A stretch of DNA of 64,000 nt from Mimachlamys varia (Eukaryota; Mollusca; Bivalvia; Pectinida; Pectinidae): contig OX392534.1 in NCBI GenBank assembly GCA_947623455.1, positions 40,243,426-40,307,425 on the forward strand, written 5' to 3'. Each line of letters begins with the position of its first letter. Positions within the stretch are counted from its first letter, which is position 1. Below are positions 36,601-44,286 of the stretch, in pieces. The notes beneath the pieces are model-generated. The model was not told the origin of the DNA, did not search any database, and saw nothing but the letters and a program-made list of their open reading frames with translations. The translations under genes and the position numbers were made by a program.

Positions 36601-39208
36601 AATTCTGACCAAATTTGCTTCATAATGTCATTATAAAAAAAAGTTAGTGAAAAAGAACAAAATTCGACCTTGACCTCTCCGCCATAACTTTTACTTTAAT
36701 CTTTGACCTCAGTAGGTATTTTTTGTAAACTGAACATCTTGACCAAGTTACATGTAAATCGGGCAGTATATACTTAAGTTATCAGACATAAGCTGAATTT
36801 ATAGACAGGCGGACGGAGAGTGTTTACTACAATGCACCGGTATATCCAATACGGGACCCCAAATCAAATTTTTTACTGCAGTATAGGTTTTCATTTATTC
36901 ATTTACATATTGCGGATCTGTTCTTAATCTACAGATATCGGACAGCCTGCAGCATACACATTGTGTGGTTTGTTGAAATTAATATATTGTGGTTTAAATA
37001 TTTGTTCGTGATCTTTTCTCGCCTAAACTGTGCTGGACCACCTAGATGATGATCACAACCGAGATCAGTTACCACGACAATAGGCCTAGCGACAAACCTC
37101 TCTGATGAACACAAACCAGATGTTCTGAACTTGTAAGCACACAGCAATTTCAACTATTAAAACTGTTAAATGCATGTGTCAGATTAATTGTAAGTTGCTC
37201 TTAAGTTCCGACACTTGTGAATTTCGAAGCGTCCACGCAATAATCCTTTTCAGCCGACCACTCAGTCGACTGAGGAAGCAGACTTACCATTTGTACAAAT
37301 CTAAACCCCAACCCTCTCGGGATTTTCACAACTAAAGATACTTGAAATCGTCCTTTTATATCAAGTAAAACATATTCCCCTTTTTGTAATGCACCTAAGC
37401 TTCCCAGTGAGGACATCTCTACCATTTGTACAATTTTGAATCCCCACAACTTAGGTATGCTATCGCTGAAAAAAGGTTGATATGCTTTTCTTGGTAACAG
37501 AGCGGAATTCAATTAAACTGATAAAGATATGAAACGTTTAAGGGCCCTAAGCCCCGAACTCAGAGTAATATTCTGTATCTTTGTGTGCTATGAAGATAAA
37601 CGTTTTTGAGTATGTTCATTAGTGTGTTAACATTTTGTGATTGGCAATGATGACTCGTTCTTATTTCGAGGACTTGATGTTTACTTGGTTATGATCTAGA
37701 TCTACATGGCGGGTGTTGTCGATGAAGCAGAAGACGCTTACTCTTCCGGAACACCTGGTCTTATTCTCTTGTGCTTTTAAGAGAGTCTCCATGTAAATCT
37801 TTCCTTTGTTCCTATTTTCCCCCTAGTTTAATCGATTTTGAGTTCGGATTATATGGTTTTGTTGACGCTGTGGTATTCTCTGATTTCTTTACTTGCCCTA
37901 GGAAGAATATTTAACCCGCTGTAAACATCTATCCAACATCTGGTCTCTCAGGTTTCTAATTTAGTTTTAGAGTTTTCCATACATGAACAATTTGAAACTT
38001 ATTATTTGCAACGATATTATTTATTAGCTGTGTCGGAAAAAATGTCACATTGTTATCCTTTTAATCTTTATAGACAAACAACCTGTTTATATTGACATAT
38101 ATACATATGTTTCAAGCCCTTCAAATAACTAAACATTATTAAATCATTATAATATATATTATAATATTATAAGTATTAATTAAACACACGACTTCTATTC
38201 TCCATTATATCAATTTAATATTGTTTAATTTCAGTTAAAAGTATATCACCATTTAATAGTAATTGTAAATCAGTTTAAAACTTAATAATTGTAAATCTAG
38301 AAAATTTCAGCAAAATAGAAAAAAAGGATCTCGCGTCCTTTCAACATAGAAAGACAAAATACTTATCTTTTAGTCATCATAAATTTTGATAATGGTAACA
38401 ATATATCTAATTACGCCATAGAAATATGTTTTACTTATCTAATGCACTTGATGATATACATCATCAGAAAACATTTCCGTGTGCTTGATCAGAATTAAAA
38501 AGAAATAGAAAATCATACACGGTATATACTATGCTAATGTTTTCATTATATGTGCCTGTAGTTATAGCGTGTTGGTGGTTACATACATAATTAATTCAAG
38601 TCCAATCTTACACCTAAGCAAAGCTATACATAGCTACTTTGATGTGGTTAGAAACATTGTTCAGAAAACGTCACACTACTCAGTATGACATGTACATATG
38701 TATGCTGAAAATTTGTGTGAATATTATATTTTAAAAATTAATATTATCATTGATGTAAAATGGCAAACAGAAGCCGATGCTCCATCAAGGTATACTGAAT
38801 TAATATCGGTAAACAATTATTATACATAGTGTGAAACGATCACATATTTGGCACGAGTGATCGGCATCATAACCGCATAAACACGAAGCTATATATACAT
38901 GTATCAGACACATGGATCTCGATGGTAAAACTGCCAAAAACATAAAATCGATTCACATTTGAAATCAAAGTAATTATCAAATTAAGCGCCCTAATATGTA
39001 AAAATCAACAAAGTGTACAAGAAATAAATTGATATACTTAGGAAAATAATCATAACTAAAAAGTATGTTCTACATCCCCTTAAATACCTGATCGCAAACC
39101 TTCTACTGTTCCATTCCCGCTCTCTATAATACACTCTGAAATTAAACAAATGCCAAAATAAAAAGCACTCACCTTCTCCTACTCCAACAAGATTTTTCTT
39201 CTTTTTTC
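24523..39208 (-). CDS. Multi-exon membrane-anchored 14-residue-repeat protein, unrecognised
   Basis: Twelve minus-strand exons (a first exon plus 39,173-39,208; 30,570-30,665; 30,205-30,374; 30,013-30,058; 29,675-29,721; 28,891-28,957; 26,529-28,495; 26,146-26,323; 25,946-25,993; 24,911-24,958; 24,523-24,605) have AG/GT borders and compatible phases at every junction. The joined protein is about 933 residues. It has a Lys-rich start, residues ~44-135 with several strand-like blocks and a closing helix as in PH-like folds, a 14-residue repeat array (~283-510), a charged region with basic clusters, one hydrophobic helix (~840-860), and a ~70-residue tail. The pattern suggests a tail-anchored or single-pass protein. 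The PH-like reading is inference from pattern only. I recognise no family or function. Transcript data would be needed to confirm the exon chain. Confidence 0.6.
24911..24958 (-). CDS. 48-nt exon, second of a similar pair
   Basis: It has a strong acceptor (TTTCTATTTTGCTACAG) and a GTGAGT donor. It encodes YIDGIYLAKGIVVLE, is exactly 48 nt and is phase 1 at both ends. If the donor is not used, the frame stops at TAG (24,903-24,905), giving a shorter C-terminus. It shares TTTACATC(A/G)ACGG and its length with the exon at 25,946-25,993. Confidence 0.6.
25121..25232 (+). repeat. Penelope-like element tail with internal deletion
   Basis: It has ATCGATGAAGCAGAAGATGC and TTACTCTTCC, then jumps to GTAAATCTTTCTTTTGTTCC and the terminal GACGCTTTGGTATTCTC. 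The segment between TCTTCC and GTAAATC (the AACACCTGG block) is missing compared with other copies. It lies in an intron of the minus-strand gene, between the two 48-nt exons. Confidence 0.75.
25255..25331 (-). repeat. Dispersed repeat, inverted partner of 32.1 kb
   Basis: Bases 25,255-25,297 are the exact reverse complement of 32,164-32,206 (43 bases, no mismatch). Similarity continues more weakly through CAGCTGTATTG-type sequence. It is an unassigned mobile-element fragment lying within the minus-strand gene. Confidence 0.75.
25946..25993 (-). CDS. 48-nt exon, first of a similar pair
   Basis: It has an excellent acceptor (TTTTAATTGTTTTTGCAG) and donor GTAAGT, is 48 nt long and is phase 1 at both ends. 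In the frame set by its neighbours it encodes GRFYINGGDRAVWVR. All three frames are open, so the frame rests on splice phase. Its similarity to the next exon suggests exon duplication. Confidence 0.6.
26146..26323 (-). CDS. Exon coding a predicted membrane helix
   Basis: The acceptor is TTTTTCCCAG and the donor AAC|GTAAGC. It encodes 59 codons plus one base: a Ser/Cys-containing stretch, then the hydrophobic run from Trp to Gly (IYIGVPAVIGFAGLVTWL) of about 21 residues followed by GDDIARHVMNFL. It is flanked by acidic residues before and mixed charge after. The length fits one membrane pass. An alternative weak donor (CTG|GTAAAT) lies upstream in phase 0. Confidence 0.6.
26529..28495 (-). CDS. 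Large central exon with 14-residue repeat array
   Basis: This exon has 655 codons, open throughout. Its acceptor (AATTGAATAG) takes one A from the previous exon to make ATG (Met), and its donor is TTT|GTAAGC. Order: ~120 residues of mixed sequence; about 16 units of 14 residues, consensus EIVMNPEGVVTTPD; an acidic/Lys-rich region; basic patches (PPKVLRKIKEKVRNKLKRTG and KRKMFDAKQFVKRKLS) that could bind nucleic acid, membrane or act as nuclear signals; then Ser-rich sequence. If the donor is not used, translation continues 45 codons through a hydrophobic FFVSIFILSFVF segment to a stop at 26,391. The long opposite-strand frames over this exon are shadows of the repeat. Confidence 0.7.
27450..28127 (-). 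repeat. Coding 42-bp minisatellite
   Basis: The nine units toward the C-terminal end are nearly identical (MNPEGVVTTP in each, with D/N/V-E-I-V/F between). The seven toward the N-terminal end are degenerate (ESGDIVTAPDEIVA-like). This gradient suggests recent unequal exchange at one end of an older array. Unit length stays at 42 bp, so the frame is preserved. Confidence 0.9.
28891..28957 (-). CDS. Small exon, Thr/Pro-rich
   Basis: Acceptor TGTCATTTCTCTAG, donor GAAGAAA|GTAAGT. In the frame set by its neighbours it encodes ERTPETTVRPSKPSIQTVAE, then EE plus one base. A longer open frame on the same strand crosses it in another frame, but that one ignores the splice signals. Confidence 0.6.
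29675..29721 (-). CDS. Small exon, 47 nt
   Basis: Acceptor CTCTATTTACAG, donor GAGAAG|GTGAGC. It encodes MILKQGKAIVSVKEK and ends in phase 0, matching the next exon. With the preceding exon it forms what looks like a C-terminal helix of the PH-like segment. Confidence 0.6.
30013..30058 (-). CDS. Small exon, 46 nt
   Basis: Acceptor TTTATTTCTCTGTAACAG, donor GTAG|GTAAGA. It encodes FKVKKEEYQMLKACV plus one base that joins AG of the next exon to make Glu. Its alternating pattern followed by a helix-like EEYQMLKACVEMIL run fits the end of a PH-like domain. Confidence 0.6.
30205..30374 (-). CDS. Exon with PH-like strand pattern
   Basis: Acceptor TTCATTAATTTCAG, donor TGTGAG|GTATTA. Its 56 codons start KFPIYNKTRTVIINSNTVTV, pass through EVDLSACVTPIF and end ITIKGNKTCE. 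The alternation of hydrophobic and polar residues in several short blocks suggests beta strands. No catalytic motif is visible. Confidence 0.65.
30570..30665 (-). CDS. Exon, 96 nt
   Basis: Acceptor TTTTCTTTTTACAG, donor GAAAG|GTATAG. It encodes DSVTSQTMITTEAKDLHVPA, then EMDQTWTVKKK, with split Gly codons on both sides. It is hydrophilic and leads into the PH-like segment. Confidence 0.65.
30814..30865. repeat. Inverted repeat, 23-bp arms
   Basis: GTATGTTCAGATCGAAATGA and the following TGT pair with their complement with one mismatch, around a 6-base spacer. It lies about 150 bases upstream of the 30,570-30,665 exon, in its intron. Confidence 0.8.
31440..32010 (+). repeat. TGACC-rich tandem repeat, ~120-bp units
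   Basis: Degenerate units share TTTGACC/ACCTTGA words, GATCAGTTGACTCCTTGTT, CAACTTTGC-TCA, and AACAAAATGTTCATCAGTGA. It is the same family and orientation as the array at 35.94-36.72 kb, but more diverged. Confidence 0.65.
32111..32206 (+). repeat. Dispersed repeat, inverted partner of 25.3 kb
   Basis: See the copy at 25,255-25,331: 43 bases are identical in inverted orientation. This copy also has CAGCTGTATTG and a CAGTTT-ATTCATT block matching weakly. A short open frame crossing it is not a gene. Confidence 0.75.
33160..35930. other. Intronic AT-rich sequence
   Basis: I see no exon with convincing borders in frame with the minus-strand gene, and no repeat array. A G run lies just upstream at about 33,129. 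Confidence 0.35.
35940..36830 (+). repeat. TGACC-rich tandem repeat array, ~120-bp units
   Basis: About six units with GACCTTGA, TTTGGTCAGTTGACTCATTG, CAACTTTGCTTC, ATGTCATAACAAAATGTTCA and GTGAAAAGTTACAAAATTGA. It ends in a different block with ACAGGCGGACGGAGAG and CAATGCACCGGTATA. Frequent TGACC half-sites spaced a few bases apart resemble nuclear-receptor elements. This is a property of the repeat and need not be functional. Confidence 0.75.
37568..37895 (+). repeat. Penelope-like element 3' end with last codons
   Basis: It starts with ATTCTGTATCTTTGTG, matching the last ~20 codons of the RT frame (through GTTTTTGAGTATG, with a changed His/stop context), then the full tail: CTTGATGTTTACTTGG, CATGGCGGGTGTTGTCGATG, TCTTCCGGAACACCTGG, and GTTTAATCGATTTTGAG. 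The coding part is damaged by substitutions. It is 5'-truncated. Confidence 0.8.
39173..39208 (-). CDS. 36-nt exon, Lys-rich
   Basis: Acceptor CTTCTTTTCAACCAG, donor GAGAAG|GTGAGT. In the phase required downstream it encodes KKKKNLVGVGE, with split codons on both sides. It needs an upstream exon ending in one base of a codon. Both first-exon candidates at 41.7 and 54.7 kb fit. Confidence 0.6.
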
Positions 39209-39359
39209 CTGGTTGAAAAGAAGAAAAATATTTGTATTTATTTGTGATACAGCAAGTACAATTATAATACTTCAGATGTTTGTAGATTATAACCTTTCAA
39301 ACTAACTTGAATGAATCTGGTCTTAATAATGTTTAATTTTTGATGTACTGTAAAATAAA

Positions 39360-39450
39360 AATCAGAGATACCGAAGAGTCATCAAGATCATAGTCCGAAC
39401 TCAAAATCGATTTAACTTGCGGCAAACTATGAACAAAAGAAAGGTAAAAA
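39360..39450 (-). repeat. Penelope-like element tail, terminal piece
   Basis: In reverse complement it gives TTTGTTCATAGTTTGCC, TTAAATCGATTTTGAGTTCG and the CTTCGGTATCTCTG end. It lies about 150 bases upstream of the 36-nt exon on the minus strand. Only the last ~85 bases of the tail remain. Confidence 0.65.
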
Positions 39451-39924
39451 TGAATAACGTCATATGTATAACGCCTCAGTATTCTCTAAAAAAAAGAGTA
39501 TGTATACATGCAGTTTGAAAACAATACTTCAATAGACATATATATAAAAAAAGCTTCGAACTGGCATTATTATATTCGAAGTCATTTATGACATTTTGGC
39601 ATAGCTTATTTTAAATTTAGTGTACTATAGCTGAAAATAATAATACATTGTATACTACTAAAGTAGATGCCGTGCTATGTTATTGTTAACAAAACAGCTC
39701 CCAGAAACATATATTGCCCGAATACCTGTTTAAAGAAGGCGTAGGTCGGTCACTGTCAATTTAACATTAACTGTTTTTTCGAAATCCTGTTATTTGAAAT
39801 TCCTAGTCATTTTAATGATTTACCTCGCCATTCATTTGGTATGTCAGCAATACAATGAACATTGATAATAGCATGCAGTAAGAAATTGTGTGGAATACTA
39901 ATAAATGTTTTCAAATCAAATAGA

Positions 39925-40100
39925 CAGAGGATATCTAACAATATCTTCGTTAATACCAAATTTATTTCACGAGTGGGGCTAATATTTTGGTATTGTTCAA
40001 GAGTGAACAGGACGAGTGAAAAATATCAAAATATTAGCCACACGAGTCAAATATGTTTGGCATTACTGAAGATACTGTTAGATATTCTGTTTATTACATT
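39925..40100. repeat. Fold-back element, imperfect ~65-bp arms
   Basis: The left arm (ATATCTAACAATATCTTCG, ACCAAATTTATTTCACGAGT, GGCTAATATTTTGGTA) pairs with the right arm (CAAAATATTAGCCACACGAG, then AATATGTTTGGCATTACTGA, AGATACTGTTAGATAT) with several mismatches. The centre holds a second pair of CGAGTGA-like words. No protein is encoded. It looks like a MITE-type or fold-back repeat. Confidence 0.7.
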
Positions 40101-40181
40101 TTAACAGCGAAATCTGCAGTGGCAGCTTTTGCTTTTCCCAAATGTCGTTTGTAAGCAGCGTTCTGGTTGGTTAAATCAGAT

Positions 40182-40209
40182 TGATATTTTTCACTAGTGA
40201 AAAATATCA
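40182..40209. repeat. Perfect 28-bp palindrome
   Basis: TGATATTTTTCACT joined directly to its complement, with no spacer. It is preceded by GTTCTGGTTGGTTAAATCAG. It may belong to the adjacent fold-back element, which ends about 80 bases earlier. Confidence 0.75.
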
Positions 40210-41731
40210 CTTTAACAGAATGCATAATTTTTATATTTTTGCTGTTAAAAATGTAATAAATAACATTCTTTGAAATAAAATTATCAAGACCTATAATATC
40301 AATAACCAATAACGTTACATTATAAAATACACGTTTACAACATACATAACAAGATAATAATTTGTAATACAATGTGTTCTAGGTTATGATATTTTTATCA
40401 TTATGATTAAACGATAATTATAATATGCTTGAAATTCGATTTTGAATATATTTTTCACCTTTTCTTAACTTCTCTTATTTTAAACAAAACTAAATAACTT
40501 TAAAAGTCAAGAGATTTGGTCTGTACTTTATCGCTTATTCTTAATATATAATGAGTTATAGTATATCTTTCTTTATTAACGACAATATAAATAATGGTAA
40601 AAAACATAAACTTTTAATCTTTCATTATCTCATTATATTCCAACTTATATTCAGGTGGAGTAATTAATGCATTGCCAAATTCAGTTTAAAAAACACGTGC
40701 TAGGAAAAGGATTCGATGATAATTGTATGTTTATGCTAAGGATATAAGAATATTACTCGGTGTTTGGTATTGTTTTTGTTGAGTCTATGCTTATTTGCTT
40801 CCATAACATCCACAACTTCATTCTCATTGTAAAAATTAAATGTTACTCTTCTTCTTGTAGTAACTTGCATGTTATATATATATATTATTGCTATGAAATT
40901 AATTACATTTGTAAGCTAACTGCTTTCAATATTAATAATTATTGATAACAAACCATGTTTCAATTTTTCATTTTTAAACTGAGGTTTTTTTAAAAATATT
41001 TAAATGCTTTTGAATAAATAAGAAAAGATGGATATCATTTGAAACGTTTCCATTAAATTTTATATTTTGACGGTTGAATTATTATAATTAACGGACCAGA
41101 TTTGCTTTGGGTTTGCCTTAAAGTGTACATTTTATTCATTTGTTGATGAATATTGTAATCATAATTTTGATAAAGGATGTATTAAAATGTTATCAAATTA
41201 AATTGTCGCCAACATTGATAATCATATTGAATTCACTTATGATTTATTTCTAAATCAAGTGGATTAGAAGTTTAAGTCAATACTGCTTCATTTTCATCAC
41301 ATTTTTAATTGGTTTTTAATTATATAACTTTACAATAATATTTCTGATTTAAATATCAAGTTATTCAAATATATTTGATACTAGGCCTATATAGTGTATA
41401 GGTGATTTGATTTATGCAAATAAAGTTTATTTTATATACATATATGCATTTAGATATAGTATGATCCCAAGCCTGCTGTACGTAATCGAATGACATGAAA
41501 AAATGAAAGGATTTTTATGTATTATAGCCAAAATCATTGAATTATGTAACTTTAAATATTTTTACAATTATCTTGCACACACATGTAAATCAGATATCAA
41601 TAATAAAGAATTCAATGCATCGCATATTTAAATATTCATTTTGTTTGAGCTTCGAAGATCCAACACAATTATCACTCCATTACATCTTAGAATATAAACT
41701 AATTTATGACATTATCATAAATGCAACTCAC

Positions 41732-41747
41732 CTTTTCTAAACAACAT
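41732..41747 (-). CDS. Candidate proximal first coding exon
   Basis: ATG TTG TTT AGA AAA G followed by the donor GTGAGT. It offers Met and four codons plus one base, exactly the phase needed to join the 36-nt exon at 39,173-39,208 and give MLFRKG before KKKK. The start context is AACAATGT. A 10-base NF-kB-like match lies about 110 bases upstream. The short size means chance is possible. Support is phase, donor strength and distance. Confidence 0.4.
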
Positions 41748-41857
41748 TGTTTGTTTTGATATCCTTATCCAGTGTTTGATTATTTTTTAAACAACTACAA
41801 CGTAGTTTCGAAGTCAATTCTAATGGCGTCAAACCAGAAAAAGAGACGCGAAAAATT

Positions 41858-41867
41858 GGGGTTTTCC
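41858..41867. promoter_or_regulatory. NF-kB-like site near the proximal first exon
   Basis: GGGGTTTTCC fits the GGGRNNYYCC consensus, on the plus strand, about 110 bases upstream of the candidate ATG on the minus strand. A match of this quality is expected by chance every few kilobases. It is noted only because of position. Confidence 0.2.
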
Positions 41868-42474
41868 AGTTATAGTGAGGTGTTTCTATTAATAGCTGGC
41901 CCGGAATGGAACGTGACCTAAATTAGTATGTGTAAAGAATGCGACCAGTTCTTGATCGAAACAACGCTCAACTATCAATACAAGCTTAATAATCTGATAC
42001 CGAATCGAATTTTTTTCTGACAGCGGGATAAATGACTACGAACTAAGTACAATTTAGGAGTTCAGTCACTCATGTAAAACTTCATGCCACAAGAGATATC
42101 CATGTGTGTCCATAATGTTCATTAAGTTTGAACTAATTCAACAATACGTAAACCTAACAAGGCTTTAAATATCGTTCGTGTGCAGTAGCTTGGTGGAAGT
42201 ACCATAGAAATGGTGTATGTGGTTTTAGTGTAAATTTCCACTGTGTACCTCCTTGTAGCTACCGCTGACGAAATAATTATGTATTGTGGTTTTGTGGAGA
42301 TAAAAAAAAACAAATTTCCCTGTTTTCTTTTTTAATAGCAAACATTCATAAAATTTAAAATGAAAACATATTTGTAGAAATATTTATACAATTTTCAGAA
42401 AAAGTTACTATATCGGGGCGTATCGAGGTGGTTGCCTTCGGTATTCAACAAAATATGTGGAATTTAAGGCATGA

Positions 42475-43224
42475 ATTAAATGCCCAAAATTTGACCTCAC
42501 ACCCTTGGAAACAATTAATTATACTTTTATAGAAGACGTAGTAAGGATGATTGAATTCCTGGTCGACAACATTTTTGTTGAGTTCGGAGGAAAGATTTTC
42601 CAACAGACTGTTGGCATTCCCATGGGAACAAACTGTGCCCCACTCTTAGCTGACTTGTTTTTGTTTTCATACAAGGCTGAATTTGTGGAGAAGCTAATCA
42701 GGACAGATAACAAAAACCTTGCCAAATCTTTTAATTTCACTTTCAGATATATCGACGATGTGTTGTCTATAAACAACAAGAAGTTTGCTGACCACGTCGA
42801 TCGTATATACCCTTCTGAACTTGAAATAAAGGACACAACAGACTCTTCTACATCAGCTGCTTTCCTTGATCTCTACTTAAACTACGACCAACATGGACAG
42901 CTTACTACTAAGCTATACGATAAACGTGACGATTTCAATTTTCCGATCGTTAAATTTCCATTTCTAGATAGTAACATCCCTGCTTCTCCAACCTGTGCTG
43001 TTTACATGTCGCAGTTGATTCGGTATTCCAGGGCTTGCTCTAAATATCGGGATTTTCGTGATCGATGTCGACTGCTGACAAACAAACTAACAACACAAGG
43101 ATTCGATAGATGCAGGTTGATCAGAACTATGAGCAAGTTTTATGGTCGCCATCATTGTCTCATTGAGAAATATTCTGTATCTTTAAGTGATATGAAGATG
43201 GACGTTTTTGAGTATGCTCATTAG
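42475..43224 (+). pseudogene. Penelope-like reverse transcriptase, 5'-truncated
   Basis: An open frame follows a TGA at 42,472-42,474. Counted from the TTG at 42,505, it shows RT motifs GIPMGT (residues ~37-42) followed by NCAPLLADLFLFSY, then RYIDD (~81-85) with the catalytic Asp pair, then a conserved thumb region (LYDKRDDFNFPIV, then SQLIRYSRACS and KFYGRHH). The GIPMGT...YIDD arrangement is that of Penelope-like RTs. The RT N-terminus with the first catalytic Asp is missing, and no GIY-YIG endonuclease follows the stop. It is therefore a defective copy, but the remaining frame is intact. Its 3' tail continues to ~43,480. Confidence 0.75.
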
Positions 43225-43480
43225 TGTGTTTACTTGTTGTGACAATGATACTAGGTTCTCATTTTGAGAACTTGATGTTTACTTGGATGTGACAAAGATT
43301 TACATGGCGGGTGTCGTCGATAAAGCAGAAGACGCTTACTCCTCCGGACACCTGGTCTTATTCTCTTGTACTTTGGCAAGGGTCTCCATGTAAGTCTTTC
43401 CTTTGTTCATATTTTGCCACTGTTTTAATCGATTTTGAGTTTGGATTATGATTTTGTTAATGCTTCGGTATTATCTTATT
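43225..43480 (+). repeat. 3' tail of the Penelope-like element (reference copy)
   Basis: This is the non-coding tail directly after the RT stop. In order it contains TTCTCATTTTGAGAACTTGA, GGATGTGACAAAGATTTACA, GGCGGGTGTCGTCGATAAAG, ACGCTTACTCCTCCGG, ACACCTGGTCTTATTCTCTT and the GTTTTAATCGATTTTGAGTT end. The other tail copies in the window were recognised by comparison with it. Confidence 0.8.
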
Positions 43481-44286
43481 TATTTTTTAAAAGTGTAGCC
43501 CCAAAATCGTGGGTGTTCCATGAATATTTATGAGTAACTTTAATTAATACATATGTACCAACATCTAAAGCACAAACACACATATACCATTTACTAGTAT
43601 CATAGTTACAGCAACACTCCTCATCAATAGATTCGTTGAACCTTTTATTGGTTAATTGTTTTGAATAAATTTATTCGGTTTCATGTGTTTGATGGATGTA
43701 GTTATGTACTTGCTATGCTCGTTCAGGTAAAACGTAAAGCTTCCTTAAATCCAAAATATAAAACATTCATATTTTGTGACAAGTCATATATAAAATGCCA
43801 AAATATTCGGTTTCTAAATAATTTTTTTAACGTTATGTTACAGGCCTAGTAGTGGTTTATGAAGTATTATCTGGACATAACTCATCCCCACAAAAACATT
43901 CCAGCCCTGCCACAGTTGTTTGACTTCTGACCTTTGATTGTAAAACAAGTCAATTAAGTTAATTTTGTCTGTGAATTTTCAAAATCGATAGGGCTTTTGA
44001 CTCTTAATTCGAATTTTACCAAATAGATGAAGGACAATAACAAGACAGACGTAATGATTTTATAAAGGATTTTTATACATATTTCGTACCATCGAATGTC
44101 ATTTGCTATAATTTTAGACAAAGGGAATGATTGGAATGTATATACATGTGTACGCCCTCTCCTTATAAGTTTTAAAAATATTACAGTGTATACACATCAT
44201 ATAATACTTTTACATATCCTTCTTAAAATGATAAAATTAATTGTTTTTGAAGTTTTGATTTTGATTGGACAATGCATACTGTAAAC
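43481..44286. other. Non-coding spacer
   Basis: AT-rich. No recognisable coding or repeat content between the Penelope-like tail and the 42-bp minisatellite. Confidence 0.4.

Noticed and set aside
37201..37512. Minus-strand frame with two similar segments (GF-x-IVQMV and GF-x-FVQMV).
   Set aside because: The two segments reflect a short degenerate DNA repeat. No splice context links it to the gene, and I recognise no domain.
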